Below, in pieces: positions 1-6,206 of a stretch of 11,304 nt of DNA (the stretch's first letter is position 1; every line of letters begins with the position of its first letter). Source of the DNA: Gemmatimonadaceae bacterium (GTDB lineage: Bacteria > Latescibacterota > UBA2968 > UBA8231); contig PBSR01000007.1 in NCBI GenBank assembly GCA_002726335.1, positions 1 through 11,304 of the forward strand. Direction: 5' to 3'. The position numbers and the translations under genes were made by a program. The notes beneath the pieces are model-generated. The model was not told the origin of the DNA and did no database searches. It was given only the letters and a program-made list of their open reading frames with translations.

Positions 1-69
1 CGTCAGCGGGGTGTCGATGGTGACCGCGCCCTGCGTTGCAAAAATATCCAGTTCTTCCGCGCTGATCAT
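1..69 (-). CDS. Phytanoyl-CoA dioxygenase family protein, N-terminal fragment (cut by window edge)
   Basis: An ATG at 69 opens a frame that runs off the left edge after 23 codons. The peptide begins MISAEELDIFATQGAVTI and continues to DTPLT. The pattern of an acidic helix (S-A-E-E-L), an aromatic residue, a short gap, then G-x-V-x-I/V is the usual opening of PhyH-family Fe(II)/2-oxoglutarate oxygenases. The start lies 10 nt after the TGA of the minus-strand PhyH gene at 80-877, so the two are probably cotranscribed. The Shine-Dalgarno is weak (AAGTAG-like). No catalytic residues fall inside the window, so the family call rests on the N-terminal pattern and on its neighbours. Confidence 0.6.
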   Translation of the reverse strand, partial: MISAEELDIFATQGAVTIDTPLT

Positions 70-79
70 ATCTACTTGC

Positions 80-877
80 TCAGCCCCGCTTGTTGCCCAG
101 GATCCAGACATCGCGGAAAAAGCCCTGCCGCTTTGTGGACAGGCCGCCGATTACGGTCGGATTCATACAGGGTTTGGGCTCGTGGAAGCGCGCCGTTACG
201 TGGTTGTAGGCGATGAGAATGGCGTTGCGCGGATTATCTGGGTGGGTCCAGGCCGCGCCGGTGTGCCGCACCCCTTCTGAGAACACGATGAGGCTGCCTG
301 CTGGGCATCCATAAGTTTCCCAGATGCCGGAGTCGGGTTCGTCGGCTGTTGCGGGCCACGTTCCTTCCTGTGCCGAGGTCATATTGGCCTTATGTGAGCC
401 GGGCACCAAACAGGTGCCACCCTGTCCCTTTACCACTTCGTTGAGCTCCCAGACGATGCGGGTCATGCCGCTGTAGATGCGGCCGTTGTGAAAGCGGTAG
501 GACATCGAAGGGTGGAGGTTGGTGCCGCCGGCGTGGGGGCGCCAGGGGTCCTTGGTATCCTCGACCGAGCGGTTGGAGATGAAGACGCTTTCGAGGCGGA
601 TGCGCTCGGGATCGGAGTCGATCACCTCCTGCAGAATGCCCATGACGCGCGGGTGGTCGATCAAAAACTCGGCCGGGCCGGCGATTGGGGCGCGGTGGTG
701 CTCGGGGAGATTCTCGGCATCGCGTACGTAGGCCTCCATATGGGCACGGACTGTTTGAATTTCTGTCTCGGTGAGTACGTTGGGTATAACGAGAAATCCC
801 TTCAGGTCGAAGATGAATTTCTCGTATTCGGATATGGGGTGAAGGGTGGATTCGGGTGCATCTGTCGTCGCGGTCAT
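80..877 (-). CDS. Phytanoyl-CoA dioxygenase (PhyH) family protein with HxG in place of HxD
   Basis: The 265-residue product is a predicted cytoplasmic non-haem iron oxygenase of the PhyH fold, which normally couples 2-oxoglutarate decarboxylation to substrate hydroxylation. Visible family marks are F23-D-L-K-G-F at the N terminus, the proximal iron His at H115, the P159-G-S-H-K segment, the distal His H205 and R217 (H205+12), which suits the 2-oxoglutarate carboxylate. The usual third ligand, Asp two residues after the proximal His, is G117 (H-A-G). The frame stays open to an ATG at 976, but the ATG at 877 is chosen because AGGAGG sits 4 nt upstream (882-887). The extra 33 residues look like translated leader. 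A promoter lies just upstream, and the partial PhyH gene follows after 10 nt. The substrate cannot be read from the sequence. Inference: it could be a hydroxylase using another ligand, or halogenase-like. Confidence 0.88.
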   Translation of the reverse strand: MTATTDAPESTLHPISEYEKFIFDLKGFLVIPNVLTETEIQTVRAHMEAYVRDAENLPEHHRAPIAGPAEFLIDHPRVMGILQEVIDSDPERIRLESVFISNRSVEDTKDPWRPHAGGTNLHPSMSYRFHNGRIYSGMTRIVWELNEVVKGQGGTCLVPGSHKANMTSAQEGTWPATADEPDSGIWETYGCPAGSLIVFSEGVRHTGAAWTHPDNPRNAILIAYNHVTARFHEPKPCMNPTVIGGLSTKRQGFFRDVWILGNKRG

Positions 878-881
878 TTCG

Positions 882-887
882 CCTCCT
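882..887 (-). promoter_or_regulatory. Shine-Dalgarno deciding the PhyH start at 877
   Basis: The minus strand reads AGGAGG here, 4 nt before the ATG at 877. No comparable site precedes the alternative ATG at 976, so the shorter start is preferred. Confidence 0.75.
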
Positions 888-914
888 CGGCGCGTCGGCC
901 TATTGGTAGCTCGA

Positions 915-943
915 ATTATAATAGGCCATTCGGCGTCGGGCAA
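915..943 (-). promoter_or_regulatory. Candidate sigma70-type promoter for the minus-strand PhyH genes
   Basis: On the minus strand TTGCCC (943-938) is followed after 17 nt by a perfect TATAAT (920-915). Transcription would begin near 908, leaving about 30 nt of leader before the ATG at 877. This is the AT-rich part of an otherwise GC-rich 123-bp divergent region. The AT core is almost symmetrical, and TATAAT also reads on the plus strand at 917-922, but without a recognisable -35. The plus-strand gene at 1001 has another candidate -10, TATATT at 953-958, also with a poor -35. Confidence 0.45.
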
Positions 944-1000
944 CCAATCGCCTATATTGTCTGAAAAACGGAACAACTCAATCCGGGAGAATGGACCAGC

Positions 1001-1750
1001 ATGACCGAAAACGAAAAGTATCTCTTCGATTTACAGGGCTATATCGCGGTCGAAAACGCCCTTGATCGCAGCCAGATCACTGAACTCAACCGCATTCTCG
1101 ACGAGCATATCGCCGCCGAGAGCGAGGATAATATGAGCACCCAGCGCTTTGGCGGTCTGTTGGACTGGGGCCAGCCCTTTCTCGATTTGATCGACAATGG
1201 GCCCGTCGTGCCCTACCTCGAGCTGATGCTGGAAAAAAAATTCCGTCTCGACCACGTTTATCTCGATGTAATTCGGGCGGGTACCAGCCCCATCGGCGCC
1301 AATCTGCACGGCGGTGCCGCACCCTTCAACCCTTCGATGTACTATCGCTGCGAGAATGGTCGTTTTTACAATGGTCTCACCGTGGTCGCCTACAATCTGG
1401 CCGATGTGGGCCCCGAGGACGGCGGTACCGGCTGTGTCCCCGGGTCACACAAGAGCAACTTCGGTTTTCCTGCGGAATGGCGGAACATGGACGAGGGGCT
1501 GCAGCCCTGCGTACGTCGTGTCACCGGACCGGCGGGTACTGCTGTCATCTTCACCGAAGCTCTCACCCACGGCGCCCTGCCGTGGACGGGTGCGGGTGAA
1601 CGCCGCACCCTGTTCTTCAAGTACAGCCCCCATCCGGTGTCGTGGGCGGCCGGCTACTTCGACGCCAGCCAGTACGCCGGACTGAGCCAGCGCCAGCGCG
1701 AGATCCTGGAGGCCCCCAACGCTCGGTACGGCACTCGTCCGAAGCCGTAG
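1001..1750 (+). CDS. Phytanoyl-CoA dioxygenase (PhyH) family protein, divergent paralogue with HxG
   Basis: The 249-residue product is a second complete PhyH-family protein, transcribed away from its paralogue. It shares the N-terminal D10-L-Q-G-Y pattern, the PSM-Y-R-x-x-NGR-x-Y-x-G stretch (111-125), G-G-T-x-C-V-P-G-S-H-K (141-151), the distal His H190 and R202 at H190+12. Aligned on the shared PSM, its proximal His H103 falls opposite H115 of the paralogue, and again Gly (G105) replaces the canonical iron-binding Asp, giving H-G-G. GGGAGA at 985-990 lies 10 nt before the ATG, an acceptable Shine-Dalgarno. No signal peptide or membrane segment is seen. The fold and likely iron/2-oxoglutarate binding are family knowledge. 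The reaction and substrate are unknown. The toxin-antitoxin module downstream has its own promoter and is probably independent. Confidence 0.88.
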   Translation: MTENEKYLFDLQGYIAVENALDRSQITELNRILDEHIAAESEDNMSTQRFGGLLDWGQPFLDLIDNGPVVPYLELMLEKKFRLDHVYLDVIRAGTSPIGANLHGGAAPFNPSMYYRCENGRFYNGLTVVAYNLADVGPEDGGTGCVPGSHKSNFGFPAEWRNMDEGLQPCVRRVTGPAGTAVIFTEALTHGALPWTGAGERRTLFFKYSPHPVSWAAGYFDASQYAGLSQRQREILEAPNARYGTRPKP

Positions 1751-1754
1751 GTGA

Positions 1755-1783
1755 TTGACTTCTGGTGGACAGATCGATACAGT
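1755..1783 (+). promoter_or_regulatory. Candidate promoter of the toxin-antitoxin operon
   Basis: TTGACT (1755-1760) and TACAGT (1778-1783) are separated by exactly 17 nt, giving 5/6 and 4/6 matches to the sigma70 consensus. It starts 5 nt after the stop of the upstream PhyH gene and would initiate near 1790, about 30 nt before the antitoxin ATG. Confidence 0.5.
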
Positions 1784-1787
1784 TGTG

Positions 1788-1811
1788 GTATGACAATACT
1801 GCTATCGATAG
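1788..1811. promoter_or_regulatory. Inverted repeats near the antitoxin start, possible operator
   Basis: Two small symmetrical elements sit between the putative -10 and the antitoxin start: GTAT-GACA-ATAC (1788-1799) and the perfect 10-bp palindrome CTATCGATAG (1802-1811). AbrB-type antitoxins of this class usually repress their own promoter by binding short inverted repeats there, so autoregulation is plausible. The arms are short and chance occurrence cannot be excluded. Confidence 0.35.
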
Positions 1812-1820
1812 GATACTCGT

Positions 1821-2027
1821 ATGACTACAGTGACAGTTTCGCCCAAATACCAGGTCGTGATACCGAAGGCCATCAGGGAGAGCCTGCAACTGTCCCCGGG
1901 GCAGAAGGTCCAGGCCATCGCTTTTGAGAATCGGATCGAGCTGATTCCTATTCGGCCCATCGCCGAAATGAGGGGAATGCTGGCAGGGCTGGACACAGAT
2001 ATACCTCGTGAGGGCGACCGCCTGTGA
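1821..2027 (+). CDS. vapB: AbrB/SpoVT-type antitoxin (VapB-like)
   Basis: The 68-residue product is a swapped-hairpin AbrB-type DNA-binding protein acting as the antitoxin for the PIN toxin that follows. Residues 1-45 carry the whole motif: T-V-T-V-S-P-K-Y-Q-V-V-I-P-K (3-16), a helix with R19, L-x-P-G-Q-K-V (24-30), and the closing strand with R38-I-E-L-I-P. Residues 46-68 are the short tail that in such systems wraps around the toxin. AGGA at 1810-1813 lies 7 nt before the ATG. The stop codon TGA (2025-2027) overlaps the toxin GTG start, so the toxin is probably made only when the antitoxin is translated. A promoter and palindromes directly upstream suggest autorepression. Whether it is called VapB or MazE-like is a matter of naming; the PIN partner favours VapB. 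Confidence 0.88.
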   Translation: MTTVTVSPKYQVVIPKAIRESLQLSPGQKVQAIAFENRIELIPIRPIAEMRGMLAGLDTDIPREGDRL

Positions 2028-2398
2028 ACGTCGTCGATTCATCTGGTTGGCTCGAGTACCTGGCCGACGAGACGAACGCGGCTTTCTTCGCCCCAGCGAT
2101 CGAGAACGTGGCGGAGTTGGTCGTCCCGTCACTCAGTGTCTACGAGGTCTTCAAACGGATCCTGCAACAGAGGAGCGAAGACCTCGCACTTCAGGCCGTC
2201 GCCGCCATGCAACAGGGCAGAGTCGTCGATCTCTCGACGTCGCTCTCGCTGAGAGCGGTCAGACTCAGTATCACCCATGGACTGCCTCTGGCAGATAGCG
2301 TGATGCTGGCAACTGCTCGAGTCTGGGAGGCAACATTCTGGACACAGGATGGTGACTTTGATGGGATAGCTGACGTACGCTACAAGGCGAAGAGCTAG
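2024..2398 (+). CDS. vapC: PIN-domain toxin ribonuclease (VapC-like)
   Basis: The 124-residue product is a typical single-domain PIN protein, a Mg-dependent RNase that blocks translation by cutting specific RNA (tRNA or rRNA in studied relatives). The acidic active-site residues are in the usual places: D5 in V-V-D-S-S-G-W-L, E41 in S-V-Y-E-V-F-K-R, D91 in L-A-D-S-V-M-L-A-T-A, and D109 in T-Q-D-G-D-F. All four are intact, so the toxin should be active. The start is GTG at 2024, sharing bases with the antitoxin TGA (GTGA), with GAGGG at 2010-2014 nine nt upstream. The gene ends 6 nt before the stop of the convergent luciferase-like gene, with no terminator visible between them. The actual RNA target cannot be told from sequence. 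Confidence 0.9.
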   Translation: MNVVDSSGWLEYLADETNAAFFAPAIENVAELVVPSLSVYEVFKRILQQRSEDLALQAVAAMQQGRVVDLSTSLSLRAVRLSITHGLPLADSVMLATARVWEATFWTQDGDFDGIADVRYKAKS

Positions 2399-2404
2399 AG
2401 TTCT

Positions 2405-3430
2405 TCACCGCCAGCGCGGCGCCACCGCGTCGATGAACAGCCGCAATCCCGCGTCGTCTGGCGCGTCCAGGAACCACAGCAGGAGGTGGGACACGCCGAT
2501 GTCGACATAGGCCTGCACCTGTTCCGATACCTTCTCCGGAGTACCCACCAGCGTCATCTGTGTCAGCGCCTCCGGTGGCGTGTCCGTCTCGCCCGACAGA
2601 AACCGTTCCATCTGTGGATCGACCGACGCCGGCGGATTCAGCGCCAGCATGGCACGCAGCTTCGCACGCACGCCTTCCATGTCATCGGCGACGAGGATCT
2701 GCATCTCCAGACTCTTCTCGATCTCGTCGTCTGGCCGACCCACTTTGGCGCAGGCGGCTGCCAGTGCCTGCAGCCGGCGGCGCATCTCCTCCACCGAAAC
2801 CGGCACACTGTTCCAGCCCTGGGCGTAGCGGGCGACGGCATCGAGCATGGCCGGATTCGGTTCGCCGAGCCAGATAGGCGGATGGGGCTGCTGCACAGGA
2901 CGCGGTGTACAGCGCGCTCCCTTGAGTCGATGGTACTTGCCGGTGTAATCGACTGGACCCTCCCGGGTCCACAACGCCACGGTCAGCTGCAGCTCTTCGA
3001 CCAGATGCTCGACACGGCTCTCGATGGGCTCCGCCCACGGCAGTCCATAGGCTTCGTACTCCTCGGCGCGATTGCCGCCGTCGACGAAGTGAATCAACCG
3101 CCCGCCGGACAGCTGATCGAGCGTTGCCGTCATCTTCGCCGTCATCGACGCGTGCCGCAGAAAATGCGCCATGTGGATCATGCCCAGCTTCGCCCGTTTT
3201 GTCGCGCCCGCAAGGGCCGACAGCGTCGTCCAGCCTTCTAAAATGGCGTCGTCCCGACCGAGGAACAGGTGATCGGCGACCCACAGTGAGTCATAGCCCA
3301 GTTCGTCGGCGGCAACCGCCATGTCGAAGGTCCGCTTCGCGTCGAGGCGCTCGTACCCGGGCGTGCGGAACAGCCCCCCACCAGGCATGGCGAAGATGGG
3401 CACGCAGAAGCCGAAGCTCACATCCCGCAT
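2405..3430 (-). CDS. Luciferase-like (LLM class) flavin/F420-dependent oxidoreductase
   Basis: The 341-residue product is a TIM-barrel oxidoreductase of the bacterial luciferase-like family, using reduced FMN or F420. Seen in order: an N-terminal strand S5-F-G-F-C-V-P, A-D-E-L-G-Y-D-S-L-W-V-A-D-H (41-54), T-L-D-Q-L-S-G-G-R (103-111), a V-D-G-G-N loop (116-120), E-S-R-V-E-H-L-V-E-E-L (137-147), and Y-T-G-K-Y-H-R-L-K (162-170) leading to P-R-P-V-Q-Q-P-H-P-P-I-W-L-G (176-189). These are standard for the family, and the length is normal. AGGAG (minus strand, 3441-3437) overlaps the stop of the upstream toroid gene and lies 6 nt before the ATG, so the two are translated from one message. The substrate is unknown; monooxygenase, dehydrogenase and reductase activities all occur in this family. 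It is the last gene of the three-gene operon. Confidence 0.93.
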   Translation of the reverse strand: MRDVSFGFCVPIFAMPGGGLFRTPGYERLDAKRTFDMAVAADELGYDSLWVADHLFLGRDDAILEGWTTLSALAGATKRAKLGMIHMAHFLRHASMTAKMTATLDQLSGGRLIHFVDGGNRAEEYEAYGLPWAEPIESRVEHLVEELQLTVALWTREGPVDYTGKYHRLKGARCTPRPVQQPHPPIWLGEPNPAMLDAVARYAQGWNSVPVSVEEMRRRLQALAAACAKVGRPDDEIEKSLEMQILVADDMEGVRAKLRAMLALNPPASVDPQMERFLSGETDTPPEALTQMTLVGTPEKVSEQVQAYVDIGVSHLLLWFLDAPDDAGLRLFIDAVAPRWR

Positions 3431-3440
3431 GGGTCGCTCC

Positions 3441-5240
3441 TCACCCGATGACCCGCATCGGCATCAGGGGCAGCTCCGGATCGATGCCGAAGTCGACCTC
3501 CACCACGTCTTCGCCACTGCCGAAACGCATGCGGCCCGTGCCCATCTCCGCCTCGGCCTCCGGCGCCCCGTAGAGCGGCCAGGTGTCGTAGTCGATGAGA
3601 TCACCGTTGAGTCGATGGACACCGTCGAACTCCAGCTCGAGTCGGTCGCCGGCGATCATCGTCAGCGCCACGCGGCCGTCGCCGGGCCAGTCCGCCTGCT
3701 CGAGACCTACGGCGGCCCGACGGACACAGAAGTCTTCGAAGGACGTCACCGTCGTCGCCTCCGCCGCTTCGAGGGCGAGGCCCGGCGTCGGCCCGTCGAT
3801 GCGCAGCAGCCAGCCATCGATGAGATCACCGTCGCGCACCATGATGGCGTCGCTGCGCGACTCGCGGATGCGCTCCCAGTGGTATCCGGCGAGGGGTCGT
3901 ACGCCGACGTAGAAGTCCCCCATGTCGCCCAGCAGCCAGCCGCTGCGTTCCAACCAGTCGGTGTCGGTCGGCAGGAAGAGGTTGGCGAAGGGGGCTTCGT
4001 CCTCCTCCGGGATGCGGTAGGCGATGATGGCCGCCCCCTCGTGCTGCACGACACGTTCAAAGGGAGAGGCGCCGAACAATCTGTCGACGGACTGCAGGTA
4101 GGGTTTGTCGCTGCCGATGGCACGGCGCGCGTTCTGCGGATACGGCCCGAGGAACACACTGAAACGCTCGGGTCCCTGGAAGGGATGATTGCAGGTGATC
4201 TTGGCCTGGTGTTTGGCCCCCGCCCAGGTGAGGTCCCAGGAGACCAGATCGATGGGCCCCGCCGCCGTACCCGGCAGGTTGATCTGCGCCGTGCCGAGGG
4301 CGAAGGACTTGCTCATGTACGTCGTCTTGTGCACCGGTCCCGCGTACCGATCCGAATGGCGGATGATGTTGCGCGGCGCCTTCGTCTTCTTCACTACCTG
4401 CGGCGTCGGCCGCTCCCAGGCCATGCGGGCAAACAGCGCCGGCGGTCGATATCGAGCCACCAGCGCCGGAATGCCGAAGCCGTGCAGATGCTCCTCGGGA
4501 TCAAAGGGCTCGCCGCCGAAGTAGAGGTATTGGAGAATGCGGATCGGTCCTACCCGGGTCCAGGTGTTCTCCCGGTACCCCTCACGGCTGTGGCTGCCGG
4601 CCCAGGAGCCGTGGAAGAACTCCAGGGCCATGTCAGCCGTCATCAGAGTCAAGACACGTCCGACCTGGGTTCGCAGGTGCTCATCGGTCGTGTGTTCGTA
4701 CAGGCCGATGAGAGGCATCATGTGTTCGATGTGATACCCGGGTGAGTCATACTCGTGATGACCGATACGCGCCGTGCGCTCGATCGTACCCAGGATCCAG
4801 CGGGTCGCCTCGCGCTGCATCGCCACCGGCGGCCGGCCGTCCCAGAATTCGGTCTCGTCCCGCCAGCGCTCTGCCGCCAGCAGATTTCCCGTGTAGTACA
4901 TCAGCCAGTGGTTTTCCGTGTTGCCCCGTGCCAGCACGCCGCGCAGCATGAAGGACCGGATCATCTCCTCCGCCTCGGCCGTCAGCTGCTCCTCCCAGCG
5001 ACTGTAGAGCAACATGGCCGGCAAAATATGAAAGGGCCCACCCATGGCCGGATCCCCGTCGCCGGGCGCGACCTCTCCCAGCGAGTTGGAAACCGCTTCG
5101 GTCACCCGCGCCGGGTCCTTGCCCCGCGCCAGCAGCGCGTGGGCCGTCCACGCCGCGTGACGGTCGCGCTCGGCGACGACGTCGAGCATCTCGTCGGCAC
5201 GTGCCTGCACCTGGTCTTCGTACGTCTGCTGATCGATCAC
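3441..5240 (-). CDS. Predicted (alpha/alpha)-toroid plus beta-sandwich protein, polysaccharide-lyase or glycosidase-like
   Basis: The 599-residue product is not assigned to a named family with certainty. Residues 1 to about 240 are helix-rich with the marks of a six-hairpin toroid: G106-N-T-E-N-H-W-L-M (106-114) followed by G-N-L-L-A-A-E-R-W, then Y164-D-S-P-G-Y and a G-S-H-S-R-E-G-Y-R-E-N stretch (215-225). Conserved Asn/His/Tyr/Arg clusters of this sort line the active cleft in alginate-lyase-like and heparinase-like toroids. The rest, from about 290, is strand-rich and reads as a beta-sandwich. No signal peptide is present. The frame stays open to a GTG at 5306, but the GTG at 5240 is chosen because it overlaps the TGA of the upstream gene (GTGA) and has AAGGTGG about 6 nt upstream; the extra 22 residues lie inside that gene. 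Function is inferred from fold only. Confidence 0.75.
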   Translation of the reverse strand: MIDQQTYEDQVQARADEMLDVVAERDRHAAWTAHALLARGKDPARVTEAVSNSLGEVAPGDGDPAMGGPFHILPAMLLYSRWEEQLTAEAEEMIRSFMLRGVLARGNTENHWLMYYTGNLLAAERWRDETEFWDGRPPVAMQREATRWILGTIERTARIGHHEYDSPGYHIEHMMPLIGLYEHTTDEHLRTQVGRVLTLMTADMALEFFHGSWAGSHSREGYRENTWTRVGPIRILQYLYFGGEPFDPEEHLHGFGIPALVARYRPPALFARMAWERPTPQVVKKTKAPRNIIRHSDRYAGPVHKTTYMSKSFALGTAQINLPGTAAGPIDLVSWDLTWAGAKHQAKITCNHPFQGPERFSVFLGPYPQNARRAIGSDKPYLQSVDRLFGASPFERVVQHEGAAIIAYRIPEEDEAPFANLFLPTDTDWLERSGWLLGDMGDFYVGVRPLAGYHWERIRESRSDAIMVRDGDLIDGWLLRIDGPTPGLALEAAEATTVTSFEDFCVRRAAVGLEQADWPGDGRVALTMIAGDRLELEFDGVHRLNGDLIDYDTWPLYGAPEAEAEMGTGRMRFGSGEDVVEVDFGIDPELPLMPMRVIG

Positions 5241-6118
5241 GATCCGCCACCTTCCATCGGCCCGCAGATCGCGTTGACCCGCAGAAAGGGTCCCGTTCGC
5301 TGCCACGAGCCCCCTTCATCCTCGGAGTACCAGAGTCCGCCCGGGTCGGCGCCGGCTGCCCAGGTCTTCCCGTCGGCGACGAGACAGCGAATCAGCGCCC
5401 GGGGACCGGAACGTCCCCAGACACCCTCCGCGTCGCGGCGGTAGATGCCGTCATAGCCGCCCACCAGCAGGAAGTCGCCGGCGACGGCGATGCTGAATAC
5501 GGCCTCCGTCGGACAGTCGACCCGAGTCCAGGCCTGGCCATCCTCGCTGCGCCACAGACCCTTGTCGTCGGTACCCGCCCACAGGACCGTGTCGACCGAT
5601 ATCAACGAACGCACCGGCGACCCGTTGACCTGTGTCATGGACCAGGAATCGCCCCCGTCAGTCGACCCCAGCAAACCCGCCTCGGTGCCGGCCAGCCACA
5701 GATCCGAAGCCGCCAGACACAGGACGTTGGTATATCGCTCGTCCGGAGTAAACTCCTCCGTGAGGCTCCGCCACCGCGGCAGACCGAGCTCATCCGGTGT
5801 CGACATGGCCACTCCATAGGACCCGGCCGCAACAGGTGCACCGTCCTCCGTAGCCGCCACCGACAGCACCTCGGTCAGAGTCTCGTCATGCAGCTGCACC
5901 CAGCGCCCCGCAGGATCGGGCGGTGCCGCCCACAGTCCGTAGCCTGTGCCCACGAGAAGGGTGTCGTTACTCCTTGCAAGTCCGTGCACCGGAAAGGGAT
6001 AGGGACCCAAGCGACGCCAATCGTCACCGAGCCGTCCCTGCCAGACACCCACGTCTCCTACCAACCATTGCTCTACCACATCGACCTCATTCACTTGAAT
6101 TCTATGCGTCTCGTGCAT
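5237..6118 (-). CDS. Seven-bladed beta-propeller protein with Asp-box repeats
   Basis: The 293-residue product is built from repeats of about 37-40 residues, each centred on a G-x-x-x-G-hydrophobic pattern. Seven copies can be seen, starting near residues 20, 56, 97, 142, 180, 218 and 254. Three blades carry an Asp-box: S-T-D-G-G-D-S-W (152-159), S-E-D-G-Q-A-W (191-197) and S-E-D-E-G-G-S-W (265-272). This matches sialidase/BNR- or YCF48-type propellers. The sialidase arginine triad and FRIP motif were not seen, so an enzyme role is not supported; a binding or scaffold role is likelier. No signal peptide or membrane segment is visible, unlike many Asp-box proteins, which are secreted. The ATG at 6118 has only a weak Shine-Dalgarno, so the exact start is uncertain. 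The stop overlaps the next gene by 4 nt, showing tight coupling to the toroid protein. Confidence 0.85.
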   Translation of the reverse strand: MHETHRIQVNEVDVVEQWLVGDVGVWQGRLGDDWRRLGPYPFPVHGLARSNDTLLVGTGYGLWAAPPDPAGRWVQLHDETLTEVLSVAATEDGAPVAAGSYGVAMSTPDELGLPRWRSLTEEFTPDERYTNVLCLAASDLWLAGTEAGLLGSTDGGDSWSMTQVNGSPVRSLISVDTVLWAGTDDKGLWRSEDGQAWTRVDCPTEAVFSIAVAGDFLLVGGYDGIYRRDAEGVWGRSGPRALIRCLVADGKTWAAGADPGGLWYSEDEGGSWQRTGPFLRVNAICGPMEGGGS

Positions 6119-6139
6119 ATTTCACTTGCGCTCGTCCCT

Positions 6140-6163
6140 CGATTGCGTAACATCCCACAATCG
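6140..6163. promoter_or_regulatory. Hexamer inverted repeat in the propeller/HTH divergent region, possible operator
   Basis: CGATTG (6140-6145) and CAATCG (6158-6163) form an inverted repeat with a 12-nt spacer, between the propeller gene start at 6118 and the HTH gene start at 6207. It could be an operator for both directions, perhaps bound by the HTH protein itself. The arms are short, no convincing -35/-10 pair was found nearby, and a pentamer repeat (TCGTT, nearly three copies at 6161-6175) begins at the right arm. Confidence 0.3.
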
Positions 6164-6206
6164 TTTCGTTTCGTCCACTCCGCGTTTCTTCGACAGGACG
6201 GCACAC

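Noticed and set aside
11..280. An 89-codon plus-strand frame at the left edge
   Set aside because: It lies opposite the 3' end of the PhyH gene and the start of the next one, with no motif of its own.
878..976. Upstream extension of the minus-strand PhyH gene to ATG 976
   Set aside because: The stretch contains the best promoter and the AGGAGG site and encodes no family residues.
3321..4745. A 474-codon plus-strand open frame opposite the luciferase-like and toroid genes
   Set aside because: It is long only because GC-rich codons on the other strand avoid stops. It has low-complexity, Arg/His-rich composition, no recognisable motif, and starts inside a gene with clear family signatures.
5241..5306. 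Upstream extension of the toroid gene to GTG 5306
   Set aside because: It would overlap the propeller gene by 70 bp. The GTGA overlap at 5240 with a good Shine-Dalgarno is the simpler start.
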